This document shows positions 1 to 11,399 of a stretch of 64,000 nt of DNA, piece by piece. Below the pieces are notes generated by a model. That model ran no database searches. It was not told the DNA's origin and saw nothing but the letters and a program-made list of their open reading frames with translations. This DNA comes from Hermatobates lingyangjiaoensis. Its lineage: Eukaryota > Arthropoda > Insecta > Hemiptera > Hermatobatidae. The translations under genes were made by a program, and so were the position numbers. Every line of letters begins with the position of its first letter. The stretch's first letter is position 1. The stretch lies in assembly GCA_026182355.1 (NCBI GenBank), contig JAPFBL010000569.1, positions 310,001 to 374,000 on the forward strand, given 5' to 3'.

Positions 1-725
1 AGAAACTGTTACTAAAAAGAGACCATATGCGTTTTGTGGGTCAAGAGATTTGGTTACATTCAATGTTTCCCAATTGTGGTCAGCTACAATATACTTTCGA
101 CTAATAAGTCATTATGCAAATAATATGCTAATACATCATAGCATGACACCTTAGTTTTCGTTTTTAACAATCACCGAAATTTTGAATCATTTAATATGTA
201 CAAAACTTGTGCATGCACTCGAATAAATTCAGTTATCAGTTCCTAGTTTATTTTAATTTTACTGTTAGATTGCCTTGTGGATTGTTTAAAGAAGAAGTAA
301 GGTTATGTCATTAAATAAAAATTATCTTCAAAGATTCCTTTGTTTTTCATTGATGTTTTAAAAGGAAACTGTCATAATTAAATAGCTACTGTAGAGTAGT
401 GAGTCCTCACTGATGTGTTTGAGCTAACACATCGGGTTTCTTATAAGCAGGGTTGAAAGCTAAATACATTTTTTCCTTCATTATCGGAAGACATTCTATT
501 CATTTCTATAAGCTTGCAAGCCTGAAGTTACGTTTAAGATTCACCTTTTCCGTAAAACCAGTACAGCTAAAATACTAGGATAATGGTTTTTTTGTACTTT
601 TCTGATTATCTTATTTGTTTTTGTTGTGAGAGATTCAAGCATTGGTCGGTATTATTATCCTCATAGGCAGCTCTTATAATTGACTAACGATTGCTTTCTA
701 ACTGGGAACAAACATGATTCTCATT
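1..725. other. No gene recognised
   Basis: AT-rich sequence without an open frame of note or a recognisable repeat. A spliced exon cannot be excluded but none is visible. Confidence 0.5.
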
Positions 726-799
726 CATGTTAATTATGGTACAATTAACCTATTGTAATTACTTTCAACTCATAACAGTAAAATTTATGTTAGAAAAAG

Positions 800-1113
800 G
801 AAAAACCGTCATACTTCGTATGATGTTCTTAGGGTCATTGGAGCGCTTCGGACGTAGTCCATCTTCGATCGCAACTAACCTAAGGAGCTGTTATCATGAG
901 GTTTATACTCGTACAAACTGCTGTAACCGACCAGCTGAAGGCCATTCCAGAATCCGAGTTCCAGCAATGCTACAATGATTGGAAGGACCGTCTCCAGCGC
1001 TGTGTGGCTTCCAAAGGGAACTATTTTGAAGGTGACAATATCACATTGTAATTATATTTGAATAGAAAATTTAAAAAAAAATCAGTCTCACTACTTTATT
1101 TACACACCTCGTA
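800..1113 (+). pseudogene. Mariner-type transposase, 3' end relic
   Basis: This is the 3' end of a Tc1/mariner-family transposon, which moves DNA by cut and paste. In the frame 896-1051 the peptide carries AIPESEFQQCYNDWKDRL and then RCVASKGNYFEGDNI before a stop. That is the typical C-terminal tail of mariner/SETMAR-type transposases, with helix, WxxR/K, C, and the YFEGD end. It is followed at 1083-1113 by CTCACTACTTTATTTACACA and a CCTCG end, which looks like the right terminal inverted repeat. Upstream the frame is broken by stops and shifts, so the catalytic DDE/D region is not readable. It is a dead fragment of a family whose proteins are usually about 345 residues. Confidence 0.75.
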
Positions 1114-1140
1114 TATCCTATCCACTGCTATGTATCTTCT

Positions 1141-1292
1141 TTCTTCCCTCCCACTCTAATCAACCCCTCACCAGATGTTTCCTGCATCTAGTGTTTCAGG
1201 TGGTTCTTGACCCTGACGAAGACCACTTGTTATGGTTGAAAATTCTAAGTCTTGTTTTCCTATTTCATATTGTGGTTTGCTCATTGATGTAC
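1141..1292 (+). repeat. Hammerhead-like repeat unit, single arm
   Basis: A solo copy of the GACT/AGTC family. It holds the hammerhead-like core at 1209-1253 (CTGACGA at 1213, GAAA at 1238) and then the family tail CTTGTTTTCC..TATTGTGGTTTG. The upstream part (CCCTCACC, GCATCTAGTGTTTCAG) is shared with the foldback at 47376-47745. It directly abuts the mariner end. Confidence 0.7.
1209..1253 (+). ncRNA. Hammerhead-ribozyme-like motif
   Basis: Box 1 CTGACGA, one extra A, stem GACCA/TGGTT, box 2 GAAA, then ATTC-TA-AGTC. The flanking GACC/AGTC pairing is partly lost (GAC/GTC remains). Both catalytic boxes are intact. Activity is inference. Confidence 0.55.
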
Positions 1293-1347
1293 ATAACAGT
1301 AAAATTTCCAATAAATGAGGTGTAGGAAAAAAGAAACTAATTTCTTT

Positions 1348-1443
1348 TTCATTTTTCATTTCGCTTTTGAACTTCGCGTGCTCTGTACACTGCAGTTTCA
1401 AAAATTCTTTCGTTGTTATATTAGTGCAGTAGTTTGTCGGCAG
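1348..1443 (+). pseudogene. Possible mariner 5'-end fragment
   Basis: TTGAACTTCGCGTGCTCTG and the following bases align by eye with the 5' untranslated part of the mariner relic at 15853-16170. There is no coding sequence left. Very degraded. Confidence 0.35.
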
Positions 1444-1509
1444 CTTTTTTAAAAAAAAAATATTGATTCTATATTTGTTAGAACATTTGTTTAACAAATC
1501 AAGATTTTT

Positions 1510-1552
1510 TTTGTCTATATATCTATATATATCTATATATCTATATATAATC
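1510..1552. repeat. TCTATATA low-complexity repeat
   Basis: Alternating TCTATA/TATA units. Confidence 0.8.
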
Positions 1553-1923
1553 ACAAAATGGAATAAAATTAAAGGAAAATTAAAATATTCAACATTTTTA
1601 ATTATTTAATGTAGTGTACATATTAAAGAATGATACTGATTGATTAAAACCAGATTCAACTTAGAACATTGATAGCAAAACGAATTATGAATTTGATTTG
1701 AACGTTATAAAATAAATGCCGGAAATGTTTCATATAACAGGCTGAGCACAGCTTGAATACAGAAATAGTAAGGACTAGTTTATTTAGCGTAAACTGAGAG
1801 ATAATTTCTTGGTTAAATCAACATGACCTCATAAATTCTTAGCTTTACTGATATCAGTAAAAATTCAGATATTTGGGGGTTTTTTTTATGTAGCTTTAGG
1901 TTCATTATATATGTATTAGAAAG

Positions 1924-2271
1924 GTGAGGTTCAGAATGAGAGAGTTTTATGAAAGAGAGTGGATGCCCCACCCAGGAACAGAAAATTTTTTTTTTAGAAT
2001 ATTATTAAGTTGGCCATGCATTTCCTGTACTTGGCAAAGCAAGACAGCATTTCGCCCACTGACGTCAACTATCATCAATTCCTTTACTGACCTTCATCTG
2101 ACAGGTCTCTCCTTTCTTGGCTATCAGGAAGTACAAGATATCCTGCCAAAAATCACCCACCTCTCAGTGTCCTCTCCTATTGTTAAAGACATTTGCAAGT
2201 TTAACGCATTAAAAATTCGCTCCAAGCGTAATAAACAGCCATTTGAAAAGAAAGAAAACATCGACAGTTAG
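1924..2271 (+). CDS. Unrecognised open frame, possibly a coding relic
   Basis: An uninterrupted 115-codon frame in sequence of balanced base composition (about 2000-2230), unlike the AT-rich surroundings. The peptide shows no signal peptide, membrane segment or motif that I recognise. The start has no support beyond being the first ATG. No clear splice sites frame it. It could be a transposon-derived coding relic or chance, and I would not treat it as a gene without similarity support. Confidence 0.15.
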   Translation: MRFRMREFYEREWMPHPGTENFFFRILLSWPCISCTWQSKTAFRPLTSTIINSFTDLHLTGLSFLGYQEVQDILPKITHLSVSSPIVKDICKFNALKIRSKRNKQPFEKKENIDS

Positions 2272-2294
2272 CATCTACGTATATACTACGTATA

Positions 2295-2498
2295 TGATCA
2301 AACCAAAATAAGAAATGGAAAAACAAGACTAAGATCTTTCAACCGTAACAAGCGGTCTTCGTCAGAGTCAAAAACCCAACTGATGAAACCCCAACGGCCA
2401 AAACCCTCAGTTGGGTTTTTGACTCAGACAAAGACCGCTTGTTACGGTTGAAAGATCTTAGTCTTGTTTTCTCATTTCTTATTGTGGTTTGATCATTG
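2295..2498. repeat. Foldback pair of hammerhead-like units
   Basis: Two head-to-head copies of the GACT/AGTC family. The left arm is 2295-2382 and the right arm 2411-2498, with a short centre (TGATGAAACCCCAACGGCC). The left, minus-strand core is intact. The right core carries CAGACAA instead of CTGACGA. The arms read GATCAAACCA...TGGTTTGATC at their outer ends. Confidence 0.85.
2327..2369 (-). ncRNA. Hammerhead-ribozyme-like motif, core intact
   Basis: On the minus strand: GACT, CTGACGA, A, stem GACCG/CGGTT, GAAA, GATC, TT, AGTC. The outer GACT/AGTC strands pair as helix I would. GATC is a minimal helix III and TT is a U-H cleavage site. Confidence 0.6.
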
Positions 2499-2632
2499 AT
2501 TGTTATTTTAAGTGTTTATGTGAAATATTTTTATCGATGACTACGTATATATATATAAAGCACCTAAAAAAATTATTTTAGAATAAAACAATAAATTTAA
2601 TAAAAACACAAATTTCAAAATTCAATCAAAAC

Positions 2633-3600
2633 TGAATCAGTGTTATAGCCCTTGAGGACAATTGATAAATTAAAACAAAATATTTGGCCAGAATTGAACC
2701 AAATTTCAGAGGAAACTTTCCTGAAAGTATATCACATTGTTGAAAAAAAGAGGTAGTGATTGCACCTCGAATACTAGACTGTCATGTCATTTACAAATTT
2801 CTGTTTAAATATTGTTATAAGACATATTAAGGTGAAATTCTATGCTCCATAGTTAGAATTGAATAAAGTAGTGACTTATATTTACTTATAAATAAATGCT
2901 TACAATAAATACAAGGAAATTATAAAAATCCGTATTATATTACTTATAAATAATGCTTACAATAAATACAAGAAAATTGTTAGTAATTTACTTTTAGCAA
3001 ATTATAAAAGTCCGTATTATACTTTGTCAATCGGTGTTATAGCTCTTGAGGGCCATTGATCAACTAAAATATAATATTTCCCCAGAATGGAACCAAATTT
3101 CAGAGGAAACTTGCCTGAAAGTATGTCACAGTGTTGACAAAAGAGGTCGTGATTGCATTACAAATTAAGTTAGACATTTTGAATATATATAAACAATTAA
3201 CACAGCTATTAAATTTGTTTTATTGATGAAAATTTGTAAAAAATTGATACACCTATTAAATTTGTTGTTTCTAAATAATAATTTTTCTTTAATTTTGCGG
3301 TTTACCTACTTTTAGGACACCCTATATTTATTAGTCATTGTGGTTAAGGAAGCAATACTTTTATATTTTTTAATCCTAGTAATGTATGTTATAAAACAGT
3401 AATGTACTGTAATGTATGTTAGGTAACTTTTTTTGGCAAAAACTTATCTAGAAGAATGGATTGTAATGCTATTTACAAATTTCCTTTTAAATATTGTTAC
3501 AATACATATTGAGGTTAAAATTCCATGCTCCATAGTTAGAATTGAATAAATTAGTGATTTATTTTTACTTATAAATAATAATTATAATTTAAATTAGATA
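2633..3600 (+). repeat. Direct duplication, about 400-700 bp apart
   Basis: The segment around 2640-2770 (TGTTATAGCCCTTGAGG ... TTTCAGAGGAAACTTTCC) recurs at 3035-3160 with about 85-90% identity by eye. The adjoining TGCTCCATAGTTAGAATTGA stretch at about 2843 recurs at about 3526. It looks like an old tandem duplication of an unknown repeat. Confidence 0.7.
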
Positions 3601-4156
3601 GAAGCTAAACTGATCAGGTATGAAACATCGAAGTGGTTATGAAATATTGTTTCTTATTAATTAAATTCAACCATTCAAATACCATAAAGATTAGTAATGG
3701 TTTATTCAAATCAGTATAGTTGTTAACGAGAGCAATAGCCTTGTCCACCAGGGTTAACAACTATGTTTGAAGATAGAGTTTTGCATATTTCCTCCTGCGC
3801 TTCATGGTTTGTTCTGGCTTTTGTCTTTTGTTCTCTATCTTTAAGACTATCTGTTTTACCTCCCCCCCCCCCCCCACCTCCTCTCACCCTATCGCAAATC
3901 CACCATTCATATTCTATTATGGACCAGTATAAAGTAATAATACACTACACAACCAATGTTGCTGTTGGACTCATTGAGGGTTGTTTGGTCAAAAACTCAA
4001 CTCTGTCTTCCAAAGTTTAAAAAATTTATATTTTCATTATCAATACTGCAAAGATAATACATAATTCATTATTAGTTACTAAAAAAAAAAACATCGGATT
4101 CATACTTAATCATACCTTACAATGATAAAAATATTTCACATAAATACGTGAAATAA

Positions 4157-4243
4157 CAATCAATGATCAAACCACAATATGAAATAAGAAAACAAGATCT
4201 TAGTCTTGTTTTTCCTATTTCATATTGTGGTTTGGTCATTGAC
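4157..4243. repeat. Core-less palindrome of the GACT/AGTC family
   Basis: CAATGATCAAACCACAATAT and its mirror ATATTGTGGTTTGGTCATTG meet at an AAGATCTTAG centre. The hammerhead-like core has been deleted exactly at the pair's symmetry point, leaving a short perfect hairpin. Confidence 0.75.
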
Positions 4244-4379
4244 CTATGAGGGTAGGAGTTAAAAACTATAGGTTCTAACTAACTCAGGCTTTGGTCTGAG
4301 GAAGTTATATAGTTGTTACTTTGGAATATAAGAATTAACAAATAAATAAAGAAAACATGTATTTATTATTTATTTATGA

Positions 4380-4500
4380 TCGAACCACAATATGAAATGG
4401 GGAAAACAAGACTAAGATCTTTCAACCGTAACAACCGGTCTTCGTCAGAGTCAAAAACCCAACTATACATTTGGGTTTTGATCATTGATTGTTATTTGAC
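4380..4500 (-). repeat. Hammerhead-like repeat unit nested in copy A
   Basis: Minus-strand copy of the GACT/AGTC family with a truncated partner arm (TTTGGGTTTTGATCATTGAT). Confidence 0.75.
4410..4452 (-). ncRNA. Hammerhead-ribozyme-like motif, core intact
   Basis: GACT/AGTC helix I, CTGACGA, GAAA and GATC-TT are all kept. Stem II is GACCG/CGGTT with loop GTTGTTA. Confidence 0.6.
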
Positions 4501-4869
4501 ATGTTTATGCGAAATCTTGTTATTATTTATTTATCTGTTAATTCTCATACTCCGTAGTAACAACAATATATTCTCCTCAGATCATGGCCTGAGTTAAAAC
4601 CTACTGTTTTTAACTTCTACACTCAGTGTAAGGTATGATTAATTATTATTATTTTTTTTATTTAATGTAATTCGAAGTTTTTTTAGTCATGAATAATAAC
4701 TTATGTATTTTCTTGTAGCCTTATTAATGAAAATATAAATTTTCGAAACGTCGGAAGAAAGAATAGAATTTTTGCCCAGACAACCCTCAAAGAGTCGACC
4801 ATCACTTGTTTTCGTTCAAGTAACAACCATTTATTTGGTCCATAAATGTTAATTCCTTGAATCTGAGCT

Positions 4870-5920
4870 ATGTTTAGTGTAAGATTTTTGTTTATAAATT
4901 GTTTAACTAATATAATTACTAATATAATAATTACAATTATTATTCACAGAGAAAAAATTCTCTTTATATAATAATTTTCAAAAATTATTATATTAGGAAT
5001 TCTCTGAAAATAATGACTTTCAAGTTTAACTAAGCAGAAAAACAAATCGTTGTTCAAAGGCTATTTAAACATTTAAATTATGTGAGTAATTTGTCATGCA
5101 AATTTTTAATTAAGTTTTTAAATAAGTAATTGCATCACCCACTATATTCTTCCTACTATAATTTTGTAAAGTATGTTAAAGATGTAATTAAAGAACTTAC
5201 TGATTAGGAGGAAAATAAAATTTAATTTTAAAATACAAACAAAACTGGGACGATAAAATTAATGAAAATTCAAATATTTTTTAATCTGTTGATTTAAATT
5301 AAGTTAATTTGTATAACTTGAAATAAGACATTTACAAGCGTTTATAAGTTATATATTTGCATAATTTCTCTTAAATTATCAGAATTTGAAATAACTTTCT
5401 GAGAATTTAGTTCATGTGGTAAAATTTGTTTCCTTGTAATTTATGAAGTAAGACTTTTGCAACGAAAATATTTAATATCTTAGTTTTGTACGATTATTTT
5501 AAAACTAACACAGGTTTGAAATTATTTCGAAATCGTTTATTATAACAGAACAATCCATGTTCTTATAAAGATTTAAATTTTAGATAAGTAAAATTTAGAT
5601 TTGAGTAATTATAAGAGTAGGGTATTTTGAAAAGTACAATATGATTAGTGATTAGAGAGGTGAGAAGAATAATACAATTATATTTAGTTTTCATAATTAA
5701 TTAATTAGGTCAGATTTAATTAAACTTAATGAAATCTTATCCTAACTTGATGATCTAATTGTAATTGTTCTGGAGACAAAGATATTCTGTTTCAACACTA
5801 AGTATTCACAAGATTACATTTCCCAGGATCCATTAATCATGAAGTCAATAGAAATTAATTACTAGTGGAACCAATTGGTGTATAATTAATAGATATTATA
5901 TGGATATTGGGGGATCTCAA
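4870..5920. other. AT-rich stretch, no gene seen
   Basis: Very AT-rich, without open frames or strong repeats. A local inverted repeat around AGAGAATTTTTT/AAAATTATTATAT lies near 4945-5010. Confidence 0.5.
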
Positions 5921-5929
5921 GAATAACGT

Positions 5930-5939
5930 CCACACACAC

Positions 5940-5978
<39 letters not shown>
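5930..5978. repeat. (CA)n microsatellite
   Basis: Nearly pure CA dinucleotides with one interruption. Confidence 0.95.
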
Positions 5979-5980
<2 letters not shown>

Positions 5981-5999
5981 AAAAAAGAAGTTTACTATG

Positions 6000-6196
6000 A
6001 AATAACAACGCGTTTTGAACCCTTAGTATTCTTCTTCAGGTTTACTTCTGCACTATTGAGAATCGATCTACAATAATGACTTGGTACAACAAAGGACTAC
6101 AATCCTTTCTAAGTCATTTTTGTAGATTGACTGTCAAGATTACAGATATAAACCTAAAGAAGAACAGTAAGTGTTAGAAACGCCTTGTTGGTTTCA
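6000..6196. repeat. Foldback pair, GAACAC-stem hammerhead-like family
   Basis: The minus-strand motif at 6005-6040 (CTGAAGA, A, GAATAC.. GGGTTC, AAAA, CGCGTTG) faces a plus-strand motif at 6151-6190 (CTAAAGA, A, GAACAG..GTGTT, AGAAACGCC). The centre contains a further inverted repeat, AATGACTT / AAGTCATT. Both cores are decayed. Confidence 0.65.
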
Positions 6197-6199
6197 TAT

Positions 6200-6762
6200 T
6201 AAACTTTTTTTGTATGGAGACGTAATGGAGAGTAAATACCACACTATAACGGTTGTTCTCATTCAGAGACACATAAAACCCTAGTGACCAGCTCCAAGTG
6301 AGGACCACTATCATTGCTGTTGAACAAGTACCAGAGGAAGATAAGTCCTCTAGTCTAGCTTATTTTTAACTAAAACTGATGCCAGAGTAGTGATAGAGGC
6401 TGCGTTTTCTTGACAGTTGTTAGCAAACTGGAGTTCAACGTCCAACCTCACTGGAGTCCATTATCGTTGCCCTACAACGATAGGTTGTTAGAGATATGTA
6501 AGAAGACCTGTTTTCCTACAGAGACAGATACAAATCAACGACAAACCAGCCACCTACTTAGGTTGTAAAACCGTAGCAACTACTACATGACTACATGATT
6601 CACTTGTTTTGAGTACTACATAAAATCCTCACAAACTCCAGAAGAAGAACTGTATAAAGTTATGCTTAGTTGATTAAGTTGTCTTAATTAACCATTAACG
6701 TAACCTCTTTTCAGCCATGACTAACCCATTACAACAACCTATCTCTCTCTTCCAGGCAACAT
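6200..6762. other. No gene recognised
   Basis: Mixed-composition sequence with scattered short inverted segments and no long frame. It may be an old transposon that I do not recognise. Confidence 0.4.
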
Positions 6763-6764
6763 GG

Positions 6765-6872
6765 CATGGGATTATCATATAGGTACATGGGAATCAGAGG
6801 CACATGGGATTATCATATAAGTACATGGGAATCAGAGGCACATGGGATTATCTTATAGGTACATGGGAAACA
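6765..6872 (+). repeat. 38-bp tandem repeat, about 2.8 copies
   Basis: Units begin CATGGGATTATCATATA at 6765, 6803 and 6841, so the period is 38. Each unit contains a second GTACATGGGAA. Confidence 0.9.
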
Positions 6873-7340
6873 TTGTTCGATTTTTGTCCTTGTAAAACCT
6901 AACAGAATTAAAAACCCCATGTCTTTGAAAACCAATTCATGTGCAAGTTTTATAACACAAACACAAGAAGTGGCAACCAAGTAGAATGGGTTGAAAGGCA
7001 CGCCATGCGCAAGGTGCTGCTGCTCTCTGAACCATGAACTGCAGGGAGTGGCAGATCACAGAGCATGATTCATACTCTCTACTCAGCTACCAATTTTACA
7101 AATAAAAACTCGGACCCATTTCCAATGCCCATTAATCATGATTTATAAACCATTGATTTGTAAAACACGTCAATAGCAGCAAAAAGAAAATCGTGAATTA
7201 CTGCCTGCTGCTCGAACATGAACTATTTTTCTTGAGTAAATATATGTCTTAAGTTTAATATTTGTCCTTGTGAAACAATTTTGAAAAGATTCTATTCAAG
7301 AAAGACTATAATTCAACAGTTCGTTCAAAACTTTTTTGTG
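6873..7340. other. No gene recognised
   Basis: No supported feature. A short minus-strand frame at 6813-7001 overlaps the tandem repeat and looks accidental. Confidence 0.4.
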
Positions 7341-7344
7341 TAAA

Positions 7345-7548
7345 ATATCAATGGTTCTGGACCGTAGCGTGTCCACAAACTTTGGTTACATACTCACCCA
7401 TCCATCTACCCACCCGCACACGTAGACATCATCAAAAAAACTTCATAAAAAGACATCAGGGACATCAAAATAAATAATTTTGTTCAAAAACTCGAAATCT
7501 AATTTTTTCATGACTCATTATACTTTATTTATCGTAAACCAAAAATAA
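7345..7548 (-). mobile_element. Decayed inverted fragment of the TACTTTAC element
   Basis: Read on the minus strand it follows the 5' part of the elements at 8960 and 39947: TTTACGATAAATAAAGTATA.., a GTGTGCGGGTGGGTAG-type repeat, then GGACACGCTACGGTCCAGAA. Strongly diverged. Confidence 0.55.
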
Positions 7549-7549
7549 A

Positions 7550-7700
7550 CGTTTGCGGCAGCTGTTATTCCGAGCTGCCACCGGCGTGACAGATTAACCA
7601 GTGAACAGGTCATTTGTCCAGGTCACTACTGGTGACCTACGGTACCCCCACAAGCGCGGAACCCAGGGGGGGGAGGGGTTGCTCCGGTTGGCCCTAACCA
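7550..7700. other. GC-richer island of unknown nature
   Basis: Contains GCGGCAGCTGTTATTCC, a GGTCACTACTGGTGACC inverted repeat and a G-run. It is clearly less AT-rich than the flanks. There is no open frame of note, and I see no assignable element. Confidence 0.35.
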
Positions 7701-8261
7701 TGAATCTAAAATTCTTCATGAATTTAAAACGATATTCCTTGAAACAAAAAAAAAAAAAAAAGAAATCTATATGAAAAATTGATATTCATTTATATTAATT
7801 TGTATAGAATATTTCTTATCTAAATTTCAAGATAAAACAACTTATTGAAGAAAATACAGACACAACAATCGTTTTAAAGTCAAAATTATTACACTTTATC
7901 TATTGGGCACAATATATTACCGAAGTGAATCACATAAATTATATTTAATTTAATTGAAAATTAAACTAAATAGATTTTACTGAATAGGATCTGTAAAAAA
8001 ATAAATGAAAAAAATAGTTTGGATATAAAAGGAAAGTATGTTTTCAAACCCAAACTCTCATTCTAGAAGGAAAGAGAAAAGTCAGATGAATGATTGAAAA
8101 CCAAAGTAGCTGAAGCAAGGAGTAAACACTAATAAATCAAACATAGAACTTCAGCAGGCTTATATGGTTTTCGATCAATAATAAACCTTCTCCTATTGTA
8201 TCTCTTTTATCTCAAGATTGAAGTAAACAGAAAGTAGAACAAACAAAAAGACATAATACCT

Positions 8262-8402
8262 TTTTTTTACTTTACTATAAGTAAAGTATTGTGATCGTTG
8301 AAAAAATTCGATCTCGAGATTTTGATGGAATTATATGTTTTGAGGTCCCAAAAGTCATTTTATGATGTTTTCTCGATGATATCTGTGTGTGTGTGTGTGT
8401 TT
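8262..8402 (+). mobile_element. 5' fragment of the TACTTTAC element
   Basis: TTTACTTTACTATAAGTAAA and the next 120 bp match the left end of the full copies, stopping in a GT run. Confidence 0.75.
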
Positions 8403-8746
8403 TTTAAATACTTTATTTCAACATGCTCCACACAAAGTACTACATGTTGTTGTTCCATTGAGTCATAATGATTTACAATAATTTTTTTATACAATCAATC
8501 TTAAGATATATCACTTTGTTGCATTGTATAGTACTGTTCTATATTAATTACAGTCTAAATGTACATTTTTTTAATTATTTATAAATATAATTACAATATG
8601 ATGATATAATAATATGTTTATATAATTGTAAATACAATATTTATAATGATAGAGTCATTTAATTAAATTTAAATACTCTTATTCTAGTAATGTTAGGTAT
8701 TTTTATTCTAATATTATATGATATATTACTCTAATGTGTATATTAA

Positions 8747-8771
8747 TATAATGTGTGTGTGTGGTGTGTGC

Positions 8772-8802
<31 letters not shown>

Positions 8803-8812
8803 GGTGGGTGGT
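8747..8812. repeat. GT/GGGT microsatellite
   Basis: (TG)n passing into GTGGGTGGGTGG. Confidence 0.9.
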
Positions 8813-8959
8813 TGAGTTTGTTAGCATTGCTTGTTACCACGCTACGGTCGAGAATCTTTGATGGATCAAGTTGATATTTTACACGAAAATGGGTCCCATA
8901 GTGCAGATGATCCCTATTGTTTGGGAAGAATTATGAATGACGGGAAAAACACTTTTTTT
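8813..8959 (+). mobile_element. Internal fragment of the TACTTTAC element
   Basis: TTAGCATTGCTTGTTACCAC and on to GACGGGAAAAACACTTT match the full copy just downstream. A second copy begins immediately after it, so the fragment lies directly against the next element's terminus. Confidence 0.75.
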
Positions 8960-10612
8960 TACTTTATTATAAGTAAAGTATAGTGATCGTGAAAAAATTT
9001 GATCTCGAGATTTTGACGGAATTACATGTTTTGAGGTACCAGAAGTCGTTTTATGACGTTTTTACGATGATGTCTGTGTGTGTGTGGGTGGGTGGGTGGG
9101 TGGGTGCGTGGGTGCGTGGGTGGGTGCGTGTGTTAGCATTGCTTGTTACCACGCTACGGTCCAGAATCTTTGATGGATCAAGTTGATATTTTACACAAAA
9201 ATGGGCCTCATAAAGACGAAGATCCCTATTGTTTGGGAAGAATTATGCATGATGGGAAAGTCACTTTTTTTGCCAAAAACCGTTTTTTTTAAAACATTTA
9301 TTTCTCCTAAACTGATAACCCTAGAGTTTTGAAATTTTGACATTATCTTTGAAGTTACAAATGCAACAAACGAAAAATATATTCAGAATTTTAAGACAAC
9401 AGGAAATATTTTTTTTTCAATAAAATGTAAAAATTTTGACTTATAATTCAATCTCAAACCTTGTGAGAGCAATACAAGCCATACTGTTTGACGGACAAGA
9501 ATGAAACTATGCCTATAAATAGAACATTATATGGACAATGAGTTGAGATATTTTTTTATAAAATTACTTTCGCTAAAGGGGCGTTACAGTACGATTTGTG
9601 TTTTCAGAAAATGTTTTTTTGACGCTAAACGGCTCGTTAAAAAATAATGAAAATTTGACCAAAAATGGAACACAAAATTAGCAATTGACAAAAAAAAATT
9701 CATGAAGTTTCAATTACGGGAAAGAGCAATAACGATATAAAAACTGATTGTTTATTTTAGACTAAGAGATCACCTGCTATACTTGTCGAATTTTTTGTAT
9801 TTTTTTACATTGTTTACATTGACTTAGAAATTTTTTGAGCGAATCCCCTGAGATAAAATTTATGTTTCTAATGGAAAAATGAAAATATATTATTGACTTA
9901 TAAGAGATGTAAGAGGAATAATATTGTGCAGGTAAATGATAACACTCATTAAAAAAAAATTCGTATATATGTTATCTGACAAAGGGGAAGGAAAATGATC
10001 TTATTAAATACTATGAAGCCATAAAATTCCCAGTATAATAATTCTGTTAAAAACCAAAAATGTAAAAGATAATTCAAAATTGAAATCTTTCGTTTAGAGA
10101 TTAATAACTGTATTATCGTACATCTTTAATTAACAAATCACCTTAAACCAACATTTTCTTTGCAGTTAAAGATGTTTTTCAGAGAAAAAAAGGGTATTTT
10201 CCTGTTTTAAATTTAAAAATTTTACTTTAATATTCAATGTAGAAGGATGTCAAGTAAACGATGTAAGAAATCTACTGGCTATTTGAACAATAGCCATGTT
10301 CTCTTGTAGGATACTATTTCGTTTCAAGAAATGTTCACTTTGGTTTTTCAAAAATGTTATTACTGCTGTAGTTATACTAATGAAATTATTTGCAAATAAT
10401 AAATTATTTGTGATGTACAAAAATAAGCTTATAAATTGATATGTCCTTCAATCACTATCTGTACTACCTCACGAATGCAATGCTAATAATTATATCCCAT
10501 TTAGATGTTTACGTTATGCTTAAATGAGACGTTATGTTTTATATACTCAAGAAATTTGACATTAAGTTACTTATAGTAAAGTAGAGTGTAGGCCACTCCA
10601 GATTTTTTTAAA
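8960..10612 (+). mobile_element. Non-autonomous DNA element with short TIRs, copy 1
   Basis: Starts TACTTTATTATAAGTAAAG and ends GTTACTTATAGTAAAGTAG (10566-10584), which are imperfect terminal inverted repeats. The body is nearly identical over about 1.6 kb to the copy at 39947-41590, with scattered substitutions and small indels. It contains a GGGT microsatellite (9085-9130) and no credible transposase frame. Both copies lie against T-runs and share GTGTAGGCCACTCCAG just outside the right repeat, which may belong to the element. The superfamily is not recognised. Confidence 0.75.
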
Positions 10613-11340
10613 TAATTTTACCACACCGTTTACAAGAATCACAGAAATATACCATAATTTATATAAAATACATTTCTAGATTCTTATATAAAAGTTTTGT
10701 AAATTTCTATGGATGGACAAAACTTCACTATTCGCTAGTTGTATCAGTGATCATCGTTCTCTTTATTTGATATAAAGATTAAAGATCTCATCAGAGACTA
10801 CATCAGAAATGTTGTATCCTAACGACTGAAAAAACGTTAACTCTCTCTTTGACAGGAACCATGTCTTACATAATCACCAATTTAACTCCGATAAAATCTT
10901 TTGAAATTTTTATACGATCAAAAATTGTGTCAAATAACAAATTATGAAAATTTTTTAATAGCCTTATGGTTCTTATAAGAATTAAATATAAATTTTTAAC
11001 ATAAAGAAGTAAAATAAATGTTCTAAATACTTTTCTACTGTTCATGTAATTTTAAACTATTAGTAATAAAAACATGCTTGTTTTTTCTCCGAATTTTTAA
11101 TTGTTATATAAAACTATTTTGATGATCTAGTTTTTGTGAATTCTAAACATGACCTATCCACTCATAATCTTCTTTTCTTATAACCTTTCTAAATTCTGCC
11201 TTCCCTCCATTAGCATTTATCTTTACATCTTCCTCACATTTCCTATTCCATTATGATCCTATATTTTATTATCCAAAAAAAAAATTTAATGTGTTATAAG
11301 ATGTGTTATAATTTCAAATATTAAAAATTTCAAATGTAAA
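10613..11340. other. No gene recognised
   Basis: AT-rich, no repeat assigned. Confidence 0.5.
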
Positions 11341-11344
11341 TAAA

Positions 11345-11382
11345 CCTGAAGAAGAAATTGTACATTTTTAAAAGCGTTGGCT
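11345..11382 (+). repeat. Decayed hammerhead-like motif
   Basis: CTGAAGAAGAAATTG ... AAAAGCGTTGG resembles the GAACAC-stem family, but the stem and GAAA are lost. Confidence 0.35.
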
Positions 11383-11399
11383 CGATAATAAGAAAAAAA

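Larger units (their letters stand above)
3722..4812. repeat. Composite foldback element, copy A
   Basis: The outer sequence 3960-4110 (AACTCAACTCTGTCTTCC ... TTATATTTTCATTATC) is the reverse complement of 4660-4800. Likewise 4245-4365 mirrors 4525-4640. The left end CCAGGGTTAACAACTA matches the right end of a second copy at 19960-20935 in reverse orientation. The right arm ends with a decayed hammerhead-like tail (stem GAAAATATAAATTTTC, then GAAACGTCGG). Two units of the GACT/AGTC family are nested in the centre (4157-4243 and 4380-4498). A C-run lies at 3851-3864. Confidence 0.7.

Noticed and set aside
3763..4020. 85-codon plus frame with a proline stretch
   Set aside because: It lies inside a foldback arm whose mirror copy and second genomic copy do not keep the frame.
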